A stretch of 64,000 nucleotides of DNA from Desulfoluna sp942491485 (GTDB lineage: Bacteria; Desulfobacterota; Desulfobacteria; Desulfobacterales; Desulfolunaceae), in contig CALOAX010000004.1 in assembly GCA_942491485.1 (NCBI GenBank), positions 496,001-560,000 on the forward strand, given 5' to 3'. Below are positions 27,523-35,872 of this stretch, piece by piece. The position numbers and the translations under genes are program-made. The notes beneath the pieces were generated by a model that ran no database searches, was not told where the DNA came from, and worked only from the letters and a program-made list of their open reading frames with translations. The first letter of the stretch is position 1, and the number at the start of each line of letters is the position of its first letter.

Positions 27523-27668
27523 ATAGCTGAATCGTTACCGTTTTTTTACCTCTTCAGAAAATCTTCTATGACACGCACAACCTCTTGGAACTTCCGGGGA
27601 TCACGTGCGTCGGGATGCGGCGATGAGAACCGATCTTTGGTTGGCCGGTTCCCATTTTTGGACCTCGT

Positions 27669-28331
27669 TTATGGTAAAATGGTAAAAATTTCCTCTTCCG
27701 GTAATCTGGACTTGGGCAGGGAGGCGTTGAAGTCTTCCTCGCTGTGGTAGCCCAGAGCGACAATGGCAAGGGCCGTATACCCCTTCTCGCGCAGGCTGAA
27801 TTCTTCATCCAAGGCCTTGGGGTCCAAGCCTTCGATGGGCACGGCGTCGATGCCGAGGGCACCTGCGCCCAGCAGCAGGGTCCCCATGTTGAGGTAGACC
27901 TGTTTTTCCATCCAGTGCTGGGCGTCCTTGAGGTCAAAGCGGTGCATGTTGACAAAGATGGAGCGGCCCATGTGGTTGTCATCTTTAAAGCCCGGCTCTG
28001 TAAAACGGCCGTCCAGATCCTCTTGTTCCAGAAGTTTCAGAGTGTACTCTTCATCGATGTCGGTTTTGGCGCAGAAGAGAACGACGTGTGAGGCGTTCAG
28101 AACCTTGGCCTCATTGAAGGTATAAAAGCCTTGGGTTCCCCTGGTGATACGCTTCTTCCCCTCATCGGTGCCGGCAATGATGAAGTGCCAGGGTTGGGAG
28201 TTGACGCTTGAGGGGCTGAATCGCAGCAGGGCCATGAGCTGCTCCACATGCGCATCTGAAATTTTCTTTTCAGGGTCAAAGGTCTTGGCGGAGTATCGTT
28301 TGTTGACAACGTCTATCAGTGAACCATTCAT
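27669..28331 (-). CDS. NfsB-type nitroreductase/NAD(P)H-dependent flavin oxidoreductase
   Basis: A 220-residue FMN enzyme. The N-terminus KRYSAKTFDPEKKIS and SPSSVNSQPWHFI are the FMN-binding signature of NfsB nitroreductase/dihydropteridine reductase, and GIDAVPIEGLDPKALDEEF is the C-terminal signature. It reduces nitro-aromatics, quinones or flavins by two-electron transfer in the cytoplasm. It diverges from an HxlR regulator, a common pairing for redox-stress flavoenzymes, so it is probably induced by an electrophile sensed by that regulator. Confidence 0.93.
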   Translation of the reverse strand: MNGSLIDVVNKRYSAKTFDPEKKISDAHVEQLMALLRFSPSSVNSQPWHFIIAGTDEGKKRITRGTQGFYTFNEAKVLNASHVVLFCAKTDIDEEYTLKLLEQEDLDGRFTEPGFKDDNHMGRSIFVNMHRFDLKDAQHWMEKQVYLNMGTLLLGAGALGIDAVPIEGLDPKALDEEFSLREKGYTALAIVALGYHSEEDFNASLPKSRLPEEEIFTILP

Positions 28332-28400
28332 GGGGATTGCTCTCTTTATTTTATGGGTTGATTTTGCCGGGAGCGGTGGCCGCTGCCTGCGTTGCTTTTT

Positions 28401-28613
28401 TTAGCCCGGATATTTCACGCGTTGTGTGCATCCATTTTCAAGGCATCAGAGCTGAAGATGGGTGCTCTCGGCTCGCCCGAGGGTGAGAAACCAAGCAGGA
28501 AATCGTGAATGACATGTTGTGTTTTTGAAGTGTTGTAAATGCCTCACAGTAGACCTCTTTAACCAGACGCCTTAATTACGACATGATTCTTTCTCATGAA
28601 ATATTCGGGTTAG
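28401..28613. mobile_element. MITE-like element in divergent promoter region (class F)
   Basis: 213 bases bounded by TTAGCCCGGATATTTCACG and inverted TCATGAAATATTCGGGTTAG. No coding capacity. It lies between the nitroreductase and HxlR starts and so may carry or displace their promoters. Confidence 0.65.
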
Positions 28614-28756
28614 ATGTTCGATGTCATGACCATGTACAAAACCGGTTTGTTCTGCAAAGATAGTATCTACCTGATAAACTATCAAGTACGCACAATTTTG
28701 AAATATACATACAGTTTTGTGCTGTAGTTACAAAAAGTATACCGTGAGGTGAGACA

Positions 28757-29116
28757 ATGGCATCACATTTTGATGATCGCCCGCCGGGGTGTCCCGTCGA
28801 GGCGTCTTTGAACATCATCGGGGGGAAGTGGAAAGGGATCGCTCTCTATCACCTCCTGGACAGGACCATGCGCTTCAATGAATTGATGCGAAGTGCCGGT
28901 ACCGTAACCCAGAGGATGCTTACCAAGCAGCTCCGGGAGCTTGAAGCCGACGGGTTGATTCACCGTGAGGTCTATGCTCAGGTGCCGCCCAAAGTGGAGT
29001 ACAGCCTGACGGAAAAGGGGGAATCGCTGCGGCCGATTTTACTGGCGCTTAAAGAGTGGGGTTTGGAGCATGCGTTTCCGGAGCCGATCAAATCGGACGA
29101 ATCCGAATCTGCCTGA
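28757..29116 (+). CDS. HxlR-family transcriptional regulator
   Basis: A 119-residue winged-helix protein with the family start GCPVEASLNIIGGKWKG. The upstream Cys in GCP is the redox/electrophile-sensing residue in relatives such as YodB and HypR. The recognition region is MRFNELMRSAG, then VTQRMLTKQLRELEADGL. GAGGTGAG precedes the start. Divergent nitroreductase is the likely target; a terminator follows. Confidence 0.92.
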   Translation: MASHFDDRPPGCPVEASLNIIGGKWKGIALYHLLDRTMRFNELMRSAGTVTQRMLTKQLRELEADGLIHREVYAQVPPKVEYSLTEKGESLRPILLALKEWGLEHAFPEPIKSDESESA

Positions 29117-29150
29117 TCCCGTGTTTACGTGATAACAAGGGACCAATCAA

Positions 29151-29191
29151 AAAAAGCCCGTTTCCAGGGTATTTCTGGGAACGGGCTTTTT
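29151..29191 (+). terminator. Intrinsic terminator after HxlR gene
   Basis: AAAAAGCCCGTTTCCAG pairs with CTGGGAACGGGCTTTTT, 35 bases after the stop. Confidence 0.9.
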
Positions 29192-29306
29192 GTTCTTCGG
29201 TTGGCTGGGTTACAGCACCCAAACAGAGCGATCTGTCGATGATATTCAACAATCGAAACGAGCCAGAGGGATGACGAGAAAAGCCGGCGCGCCCAGGAGG
29301 GGGCCA

Positions 29307-29427
29307 TGCCTCCACCTTTGTTGTGATTCACGGGCACAACCCGTCAGCGAATGCTCTCAGTCCGAGGAACGAGGGCTGAGAGCATTCGCAATTTGCTTTC
29401 GAGGTGGCTCACCTCGCCGCCGGAGGC
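29307..29427. repeat. Class C composite repeat
   Basis: Contains CACGGGCACAACCCGTCAGC, the CGAGGAACGAGGG core, an AGGTGGCTCACCT hairpin and GCCGCCGGAGGC, 12 bases before the stop of the minus-strand reductase gene. Confidence 0.75.
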
Positions 29428-29439
29428 TCTCTTTTCTTT

Positions 29440-30717
29440 CTACTTCAACAACTCCACAAATGCTTCCACGCGGGTCTGGAGCTGGCCCATGTCTTCCTGG
29501 CTGTAGTCGGTTTCGATGCGCAGGGTGGGGAGGCCTGTTGCTTCGAGTTCGTTTTCGATGGGCATGGTCTCCATGGCGTAGGGCTGGCAGAAATTAAGGG
29601 TGTACTGGATAACCCCATCGGCCTTGGATGCCTGGGCCATCTCCTTGATGTGGTCGGTGCGCTCGGTGTTGGGGGTAAAGATGGCGCAGTCGATGGCGAG
29701 GTAGCGATCCACCAGGGCATCGATGAGGCCGTCTAAGGTATCGGCGGAGTCATCCACGAGGTTTCGGCAGCCTCGTTCGCCCACGCAGGACTCTTCGCCG
29801 ACGATGACAGCACCGGAGCTTTCCACGATGGCGGGGAGTTTCCAGTTGGGCACGGCCATGGGGCATCCGGAGATGAGGATGCGGGGCGTGTTCGCATCTG
29901 CCACGGAGACGTTTTGCTCGACGCGTTTTTCCAACTCATCGCACAGGGCGTTGACGGAGTCTGTGAACCGGACAGGGTCGTCAAAGAAAAAGATCTGGTT
30001 GGCCAGAAGCGCGTCGAGGCCGGAGATGGGGGCATTCGCGTTGTGGCGCAGGGCGGCCAAACGGGCCATGGCCTTGCGCTTGTTGTTGACGAGGGAGATT
30101 CCCTGTTTGAGTGCGGCCACGTCAATGGTTTTGCCGGTAAGGGTTTCCGCAGCCTCTTTGTAACGGAGGAACTCGGCCTTGAGAAGGGCTTTGCCTTCGG
30201 CTGATTTTACTTGGGGGAGGTCCATGACGTAGAGGTTGTCCATCATGGCGCCCATCACCTCGTAGGCTTTCTTTTTTCCGTCGCAGGTGTTTTCGCCCAC
30301 CACCATGTCCGCGCATTCGAGGTAAGGACACACCTTCGCGAGCTTGAAGCCCATGGCCGATTTGATGAGGGCACAGGTGTTTCGGGGGAGGTATTTCTCC
30401 ACCTCGTCCATGGCAAAGTCGGCGCCGGAGCAGAGGCCTACGTGGATGGCTTCCACCGCCAGGGTGATCTCTTCCGGCACGAAGACGCAGTACGAGCCGA
30501 TGACTTTCCGGCCCTTTGCCTTGGCATCCACCAGCTCCTTCACACGCAGGCCGTGGACTTCGCTCACCACGAAATCAAAATACCCCATGCCGCTGGGGCG
30601 GTTCTTCTGGCTCTGGTAAATATCGCCGTAAGCCTGCCCCAAGACGCCGAGCAGGGCGTCATGGGCGGTGAGGTCAAGGCCGAGGTCTTTCCACATGGGG
30701 GTGTAATCGGTGGTCAT
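29440..30717 (-). CDS. Double-cubane-type reductase protein 1 (2-hydroxyacyl-CoA dehydratase family)
   Basis: A 425-residue cytoplasmic protein of the HgdB/BcrB superfamily. Diagnostic segments are IGSYCVFVPEEI, NTCALIKSAMGF, VCPYLECADMVVGENTCDG followed by KKK, and RILISGCPMA; the conserved Cys in these are candidate iron-sulfur ligands. As a single chain with a nearby BadF-type ATPase it looks like double-cubane-cluster proteins rather than two-subunit dehydratases, because no CoA-transferase or small subunit is present. These enzymes take ATP-driven low-potential electrons from their activating ATPase. It is the last gene of the minus-strand operon. Physiological substrate is unknown. Confidence 0.88.
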   Translation of the reverse strand: MTTDYTPMWKDLGLDLTAHDALLGVLGQAYGDIYQSQKNRPSGMGYFDFVVSEVHGLRVKELVDAKAKGRKVIGSYCVFVPEEITLAVEAIHVGLCSGADFAMDEVEKYLPRNTCALIKSAMGFKLAKVCPYLECADMVVGENTCDGKKKAYEVMGAMMDNLYVMDLPQVKSAEGKALLKAEFLRYKEAAETLTGKTIDVAALKQGISLVNNKRKAMARLAALRHNANAPISGLDALLANQIFFFDDPVRFTDSVNALCDELEKRVEQNVSVADANTPRILISGCPMAVPNWKLPAIVESSGAVIVGEESCVGERGCRNLVDDSADTLDGLIDALVDRYLAIDCAIFTPNTERTDHIKEMAQASKADGVIQYTLNFCQPYAMETMPIENELEATGLPTLRIETDYSQEDMGQLQTRVEAFVELLK

Positions 30718-30775
30718 GGGGGCTCCTTTGGTGTGAGTGTCAGATTGTATGGGTCAAAGTGAAGGGCGAAAGCGA

Positions 30776-31098
30776 GCCTCCGGCGGCCAGGGGATGATCC
30801 CCTGGACCCCATAAGGCATCCGGCTCGCTGTCGCTCACCGTCTGCGTCAGGGTGAACTTGGGCTACCCTTGTGACGGTGGAGCTGAAAGTGTAGACGGAT
30901 CGCAAGGGCGTTCGCCGTGGGCGCACCAGCCTGTAACGCTGGAAATTATTAAGATAGTTCCACAAGCTTCGGCTGCCCATGGATACCTTTTTTGGTATGG
31001 GCGCAGCCCATCAAAGAATGTGGTGTTGTTCTTATCCACGGGCGAAGCCCGTAAGCGAATGTGACGGGTGAGGAACGAACCCCGGAGCATTCGCGGAC
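30776..31098. repeat. Composite intergenic repeat (class C type)
   Basis: Starts GCCTCCGGCGGC with the hairpin CCAGGGGATGATCCCCTGG and runs to the stop of reductase protein 2, including ACGGGCGAAGCCCGTAAGCG and a GAGGAACGA core. The usual right end GCCGGAGGC is missing, so the copy is truncated at the gene. Confidence 0.7.
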
Positions 31099-32256
31099 CT
31101 ACATCATTTCCAGAAACGCCTCCACGCGTACCCGGATCTGTTCCGTATCTGACGGCGAGTAGCCAGTGTTGACATGGAGGACGGGAATGCCGCATTGGTT
31201 TTCAAGTGTTTCCGCTACGGTGGTGTGTTCCACGGTGTAGGGGTGACAGTTCTGGAGGGTGGCGTCCACCACGGCATCCACATGGAATTGCCTCACGAGG
31301 GATAGGAGGAGCTCCAGGCGTTTTGTGTTGGGGCTCATGCAGGCGCAGGGGGTACCGAGGTAGTGGTCGGCAAGGGCGGTGAGCATATCGCTCTTTTTTT
31401 CAATGTGCCTGAAAATGCTTTTGAGGCCGCCGCAGTGCTCCTGAGCCACCACCTGTCCGCCCAGCTCTTCAATTATTTTCATGACCTTGTCCGACCCGCT
31501 GCCCATGGGGCACCCGGTAAGGAGGATGCGTGGACCCACGGAGTGCTTCGAATCCTTGGGCGTGACGTTGTGAATGGTCTCCAGCAGCTCATCAAGCATT
31601 TCGATGTAAGCGGGAATGTCCACGGCCACGTTCCGGGACTCCATGACCATGAGCATCTCTTTCCCGGTCATGGGCGGCATGGGCCGTGCCATGAGGGTAG
31701 AGATCTCCATGAGCTTTTGGTTGCGGGCGTTGATGAGCTCGGTTTGAAGCGCAAGGGCTTCATCGGTGATGGTGTTTCCGGTTTTTTCTTCAATGAACGT
31801 TTTTAATCGGCTTACCTCCGAACGCCAGAACTCTTTGGCTGATTCGCTTTCCGCCGCATAAGGCAGCTGCATCACGTGGACCGGCTTGAGGCTGGCCATG
31901 CGCTCAAACATCTTCTTTTTTCCGTCGCAGGTGGTTTCTCCGATGATAATGTCGGCTGCCGCAAAGTAGGGGCAGGAGCCTGAAAGGGCAAACCCGTAGC
32001 TTGATTTGATAAGGGGGCAAAGGGCTGCCGGAAGCTCGGTTTCAGCCGTAGCGATGGGGGCTTCGTCTTTGCCGCAGAGGGTGACCGGGATCATGCCTGC
32101 GGCCCGAACCAGCTCTTCCGGGGCAAAGGCGCAGTAGATGCCGGCCACCTTGATGCCGTTATCAGGGGCTTCGGCCAGGTGGCCCTGGCAGGTTTCGGAC
32201 AGGAGGGTAAAGGGCTTCAGGGAAGCTACGATATCGGGGTGTGTGGTGGATTTCAT
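31099..32256 (-). CDS. Double-cubane-type reductase protein 2 (2-hydroxyacyl-CoA dehydratase family)
   Basis: A 385-residue paralogue of the preceding protein with the same signature segments: VAGIYCAFAPEEL, ALCPLIKSSYGF, SCPYFAAADIIIGETTCDG followed by KKK, and RILLTGCPMG. Having two different chains suggests a heterodimer or two reductases sharing one activator. The chosen start is the ATG at 32256; its Shine-Dalgarno sequence is the GGAGG of a repeat end (CCGCCGGAGGCACAACATG), so the repeat appears to provide the ribosome site. Upstream of this the open frame is only repeat sequence. Confidence 0.85.
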   Translation of the reverse strand: MKSTTHPDIVASLKPFTLLSETCQGHLAEAPDNGIKVAGIYCAFAPEELVRAAGMIPVTLCGKDEAPIATAETELPAALCPLIKSSYGFALSGSCPYFAAADIIIGETTCDGKKKMFERMASLKPVHVMQLPYAAESESAKEFWRSEVSRLKTFIEEKTGNTITDEALALQTELINARNQKLMEISTLMARPMPPMTGKEMLMVMESRNVAVDIPAYIEMLDELLETIHNVTPKDSKHSVGPRILLTGCPMGSGSDKVMKIIEELGGQVVAQEHCGGLKSIFRHIEKKSDMLTALADHYLGTPCACMSPNTKRLELLLSLVRQFHVDAVVDATLQNCHPYTVEHTTVAETLENQCGIPVLHVNTGYSPSDTEQIRVRVEAFLEMM

Positions 32257-32261
32257 GTTGT

Positions 32262-32541
32262 GCCTCCGGCGGGTCGCTTTTTGTAAAAAGCTCCGCAAAA
32301 ACTTTCCGGTTGCAGCCCCCTTTTCCCTCAACCCCGCAGGGGATGAGGGAAAAGGGGGCTGCATGTACTCGTTAAAATCAAAGTATGTGGATTGCCGACA
32401 ACAATGACGCAACTGAGATTGCCATCAAGGCCTGTTTGTCAAACCCAACCCATTAAAAGCGGAATTCATTGAAGGACAATTTTTTAAGACCTGTTTGTTC
32501 AACTTTTTAAAAGTTTAGCCCCCGGCAGGGCCGCCGGAGGC
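32262..32541. repeat. Composite intergenic repeat (class G + class A)
   Basis: Left end GCCTCCGGCGGGTCGCTTTTT, an AACTTTCCGGTT box, a long near-perfect hairpin at 32314-32363 (GCAGCCCCCTTTTCCCTCA with its complement), then a class A right end to GCCGCCGGAGGC next to the permease stop. Confidence 0.8.
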
Positions 32542-32545
32542 TCTT

Positions 32546-33511
32546 TTAAGCTGAATATTTCGTCAGCAGGGCATGGATGGAGACAGAGGCCATAATGACG
32601 ATGCCGTACACCATGCGGGTCCAGAGGCCTGAAAGGCCGATGCTGATGATGCCCGCTTCGATCATCCCGATGATGATGGCCCCCATGAGGGTGCCGTAGA
32701 TGGTGCCCTTGCCTCCGAACACCGAGGTTCCTCCCACAAAGACAGCGGCAAAGACGAGGAGCATGTAGCCCTCTCCCTGGGTGGGCCACCAGCTGGCCAT
32801 CTCCATGCAGACCATGGCACCTGAAAGGCCGGTGACCATGCCCATGAGCACAAAGACCCCGATCCGGACCCGGGCCACCGGAATGCCCATCATGCGGGCC
32901 GCATCGGTGTTGTCGCCGCAAAACCGCAGGTGATCACCGAACACGTGCCGGTTTAGGAGCAGCCAGAAGAGCACCGTTAAAAGAGCAAACCAGGCCGCCT
33001 GTGCCGGAAGCCATCCGAACCAGCGGCCCACCATTACATGGTGAAAGGCCGATTCCCGGATTTCTGCCATGTTCACGGCAAGGCCATCGGCCAGGAGCAC
33101 GGTGGCCCCGCGCCAGAAAAACTGGGTGCCGATGGTGGCGATGATGGCCGGCACGCCGAACCCCACCGTCAGGACGCTGTTGAGACCCCCGGCAAGGGCT
33201 CCCACAGCCATCGCCACCACAAGCCCAAGGACCGGGCTGCCGGTGGCGGCGAAGGTCTTTGAAAAGGCAAACCCGCATGCCGCCATGACGGCCGGAAAGG
33301 AGAGGTCGATCTCTCCGGTGATGATGACCAGGGTCATGGCCATGGCGACCATACCGGCAAAGGGGATGGTGGAGAGATAGGCGATATAGATTCGCCCATG
33401 GAGAAAGGTGTGTGGGGCAAACGTCATGAACCCCAGAATCAAGGCGATAAAGATCAGGGTAATGGCCCATTGAACGGCGTTGAATTTTATGTGTGCGGGA
33501 ACGTCTGGCAT
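32546..33511 (-). CDS. ABC importer permease (RbsC/sugar-type)
   Basis: A 321-residue membrane protein with about nine hydrophobic segments, of the BPD_transp_2/RbsC class. GEIDLSFPAVMAACGF and GGLNSVLTVGFGVPAIIATIG are typical. It begins one base after the stop of the ABC ATPase gene, so they are co-translated. It forms the membrane channel of the importer encoded in this operon. Confidence 0.92.
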   Translation of the reverse strand: MPDVPAHIKFNAVQWAITLIFIALILGFMTFAPHTFLHGRIYIAYLSTIPFAGMVAMAMTLVIITGEIDLSFPAVMAACGFAFSKTFAATGSPVLGLVVAMAVGALAGGLNSVLTVGFGVPAIIATIGTQFFWRGATVLLADGLAVNMAEIRESAFHHVMVGRWFGWLPAQAAWFALLTVLFWLLLNRHVFGDHLRFCGDNTDAARMMGIPVARVRIGVFVLMGMVTGLSGAMVCMEMASWWPTQGEGYMLLVFAAVFVGGTSVFGGKGTIYGTLMGAIIIGMIEAGIISIGLSGLWTRMVYGIVIMASVSIHALLTKYSA

Positions 33512-33512
33512 A

Positions 33513-34256
33513 TCAGGACCATTTCATGAGGGTTTTGATCAGGGATTCAGGGGATTCGTCTTCTTTGCGGGCTTCATGCACGACCCTGCCGTGCTGGATA
33601 AAGAGGTAGCGATCGGCCACATCATAGACGTGGTGCAGGTTGTGGGAGATAAAGATCCCCGATTTTCCGCTTTGTTTAAGGGTCTTGGTGAACCCAAGCA
33701 CCTTGCCCACCTCCTTCACCGCAAGGGCGGTGGTGGGCTCATCGAGGATGACGACGCGGGCGTTGAAATACATGGCCCGCCCGATGGCAAGTCCCTGACG
33801 TTCACCACCGGAGAGCACCGACACCGGTGCTCCGGCAGAAAGGCCTGCTCCTCCGAGTCCCAAGGTCTCGGTGAGCACCCGCATGGCCTCTTCTTTTTCA
33901 TGCTGCACACGGATCAACCCCAGGGCGTTGGTTCGGTGCCTTCCCATAAAAAAATTCCGCCAGATGGACTGGGACTCACCCAGGGACTTGTCCTGAAACA
34001 CAGTCTCTATGCCCATGCGCCTGGCCGCGTTCACAGAGTGCCTCTTCGGGTCGATGGCCTTCCCGCAAATGTGCATGGTCCCGGAGTCAAAGGACTCCAC
34101 CCCGGAAAGGATCTTGATCAGCGTGGATTTGCCGGCGCCGTTGTCCCCGATGAGACCGATGATTTCATTGTCATGCAAGGTCAGGTCGACACCGTTTAAA
34201 GCATCCACATGGCCGTAGGACTTGGTGATCCCGGAAAGTTCAATAAGTGGTGTCAT
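33513..34256 (-). CDS. ABC importer ATP-binding protein, single-domain RbsA-type
   Basis: A 247-residue ATPase with Walker A GDNGAGKST, signature LSGGERQGLAIGRAM and Walker B VVILDEPTTAL. Sugar importers of the RbsA class usually have two fused ATPase domains; this one has a single domain and would have to dimerise, as in the FrcA-like subgroup. It partners the permease immediately downstream. Confidence 0.92.
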   Translation of the reverse strand: MTPLIELSGITKSYGHVDALNGVDLTLHDNEIIGLIGDNGAGKSTLIKILSGVESFDSGTMHICGKAIDPKRHSVNAARRMGIETVFQDKSLGESQSIWRNFFMGRHRTNALGLIRVQHEKEEAMRVLTETLGLGGAGLSAGAPVSVLSGGERQGLAIGRAMYFNARVVILDEPTTALAVKEVGKVLGFTKTLKQSGKSGIFISHNLHHVYDVADRYLFIQHGRVVHEARKEDESPESLIKTLMKWS

Positions 34257-34291
34257 GGTCCATCAGCTTTTGAATAAAATGCAAAAAAGCA

Positions 34292-34601
34292 GCCTCCGGC
34301 GGCAAGGTGAGCCACCTTGAAAGCGGGTTGCCGTAGCACGTTGCCCCTCGTTCCTCGGGGCAACGTGCTACGGCATTCATAACTATGGCCAAAGTCGAGG
34401 GGAACTCAGACGCCTTCATGATGCGGTACGGGCATTAACCATGAAGGTCACGAAGCGCCCTTCGGGCTGCACGAAGAAGGTTTATAAACCTCTGTAGCTT
34501 TTCACGGGTGCAGCCCGTCAGCGAATGCTTCAACCCGAGGCACGAGGGTTGGAGCATTCGCAACCTGGGGTCCAGGGGATCATCCCCTGGCCGCCGGAGG
34601 C
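34292..34601. repeat. Composite intergenic repeat (class B, E and C modules)
   Basis: GCCTCCGGCGGC, hairpin AAGGTGAGCCACCTT, palindromic GTAGCACGTTGCCCCTCG with its inverted copy, a GAAGGTCACGAAGCGCCCTT box, CGAGGCACGAGGG core, and the hairpin CCAGGGGATCATCCCCTGG before GCCGCCGGAGGC. Confidence 0.8.
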
Positions 34602-34608
34602 GTTTTTT

Positions 34609-35595
34609 TTACCTCAAGCCTTTCTTGGCGAGAGGCTCGATGAGGGAGAGGTTGTCGGCACCGATGAAGCCGCCGCCGGTGTCGATGTTGAGGCCGGAGA
34701 AGCCGTATTTTTCCGTGAGGGCGATCTGGAGCACGGAGAAGTATCCGAGGAGGAAGGGCTGGGCATCCCCGATCAGGTCCACATAGCCGTTTTTAATGGC
34801 AGATGCAGTGGCGGGGGAGAGGGAGAATCCGGCCACGTTGATGTCTGCAGGTTTTACGGCGGCTGCCCTCAGGAAGTTCTCCATCTGGGCGGTCAGGGCG
34901 CCGTGGTCCACGACCATGAGTTTGCAGTCGGGCTTGGAGGCCAGGTAGCCAGTGATGACCGGGGTACCGAGGGAGGGATCTTTGTCGATTTCGGGGGAGA
35001 TTTCAAGGTAGTCCACGACCACCCCGGCTGCCTCTAAGACTTCAAGGATGCCCACGGCTCTGCGGCCACGGGTGGGAAGGCGCTTGAGGCCCCAGACAAA
35101 GGCGCGGTCGCCTTTTTTAAGGCCGAAACGCTGAAGGCACTCTTTGGCCATGCTCTGCCCCTGGGTGTAGTTGTCCGGGCCGATGTAGCCGAAGCCCTGG
35201 GACTGGTACTTGGCCTGGGTGCCGGGGAGCTGGGTGTCCACGCAGGTGACGCGGATGCCGCTCTGGCGAGCTTCATCGATGAAGGGGGCAAAGGCCGCAT
35301 CGCCGGGGTGTCCCATGACCACGATGCCGGTGGGCTTTTCGGCCAGGGCTTTTTTGAAGTTCTCGATCATCTTCTCGGGGCTCCAGTCGGAGTAGACAAA
35401 GGTGATCTTGGCGCCGATGTCGTTGGCGGCGGTTTTGGCGCCGTTAAAGACGACGGTGTTGTACGTGCCGCCCACGGGGCCGCCGGTGTCGAACCAGATG
35501 TGCATGTCCTTGCCGGTCTGCGGCATGTCTGCTGCCGAAGCCATGGGCACAGCGATGAAGAGGAACAGGGCAAGTGTCAGGAGTCGTTTCAACAT
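34609..35595 (-). CDS. Periplasmic substrate-binding protein (Peripla_BP_4/RbsB-like)
   Basis: A 328-residue secreted protein with a signal peptide (about residues 1-21, ending ASA). It has the two-lobed fold of RbsB-type proteins: ALAEKPTGIVVMGHPGDAAF in the first lobe, and DHGALTAQMENFL and NGYVDLIGDAQPFLLG in the second. It captures the importer's substrate. The family favours sugars or related polar molecules such as polyols or autoinducer-2, but ligand residues cannot be assigned by eye. Gene order places it directly after the activating ATPase and before the ABC ATPase. Confidence 0.9.
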   Translation of the reverse strand: MLKRLLTLALFLFIAVPMASAADMPQTGKDMHIWFDTGGPVGGTYNTVVFNGAKTAANDIGAKITFVYSDWSPEKMIENFKKALAEKPTGIVVMGHPGDAAFAPFIDEARQSGIRVTCVDTQLPGTQAKYQSQGFGYIGPDNYTQGQSMAKECLQRFGLKKGDRAFVWGLKRLPTRGRRAVGILEVLEAAGVVVDYLEISPEIDKDPSLGTPVITGYLASKPDCKLMVVDHGALTAQMENFLRAAAVKPADINVAGFSLSPATASAIKNGYVDLIGDAQPFLLGYFSVLQIALTEKYGFSGLNIDTGGGFIGADNLSLIEPLAKKGLR

Positions 35596-35629
35596 GTCGG
35601 GTTTCCTTGGTTGTTAAGTTAAAGAATCG

Positions 35630-35810
35630 GCCTCCGGCGGCCAAGGGCTGAGCCCTTGGAACCCAGGTTCGCGAATGCTTCGGGGTTCGTTCCTCCCCCC
35701 TTCACATTCGCTGACGGGCTTCGCCCGTGGAGAACGGTTTGGGTTAATCCCCCTTCTTCGTGTAGCCCGAAGGGCGCTTCGTGTTCTTTGTGGTTTGAAT
35801 AAAAGACTGC
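35630..35810. repeat. Composite intergenic repeat (class C and E modules)
   Basis: Starts GCCTCCGGCGGC, hairpin CCAAGGGCTGAGCCCTTGG, then GCTGACGGGCTTCGCCCGTGG and a TTCTTCGTGTAGCCCGAAGG box. Confidence 0.75.
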
Positions 35811-35872
35811 ATGAAGAAGCATAAAATCGAGTTGACTTTGAACGGAATAATTCCGGTGGTCAGCGGCCTGTT

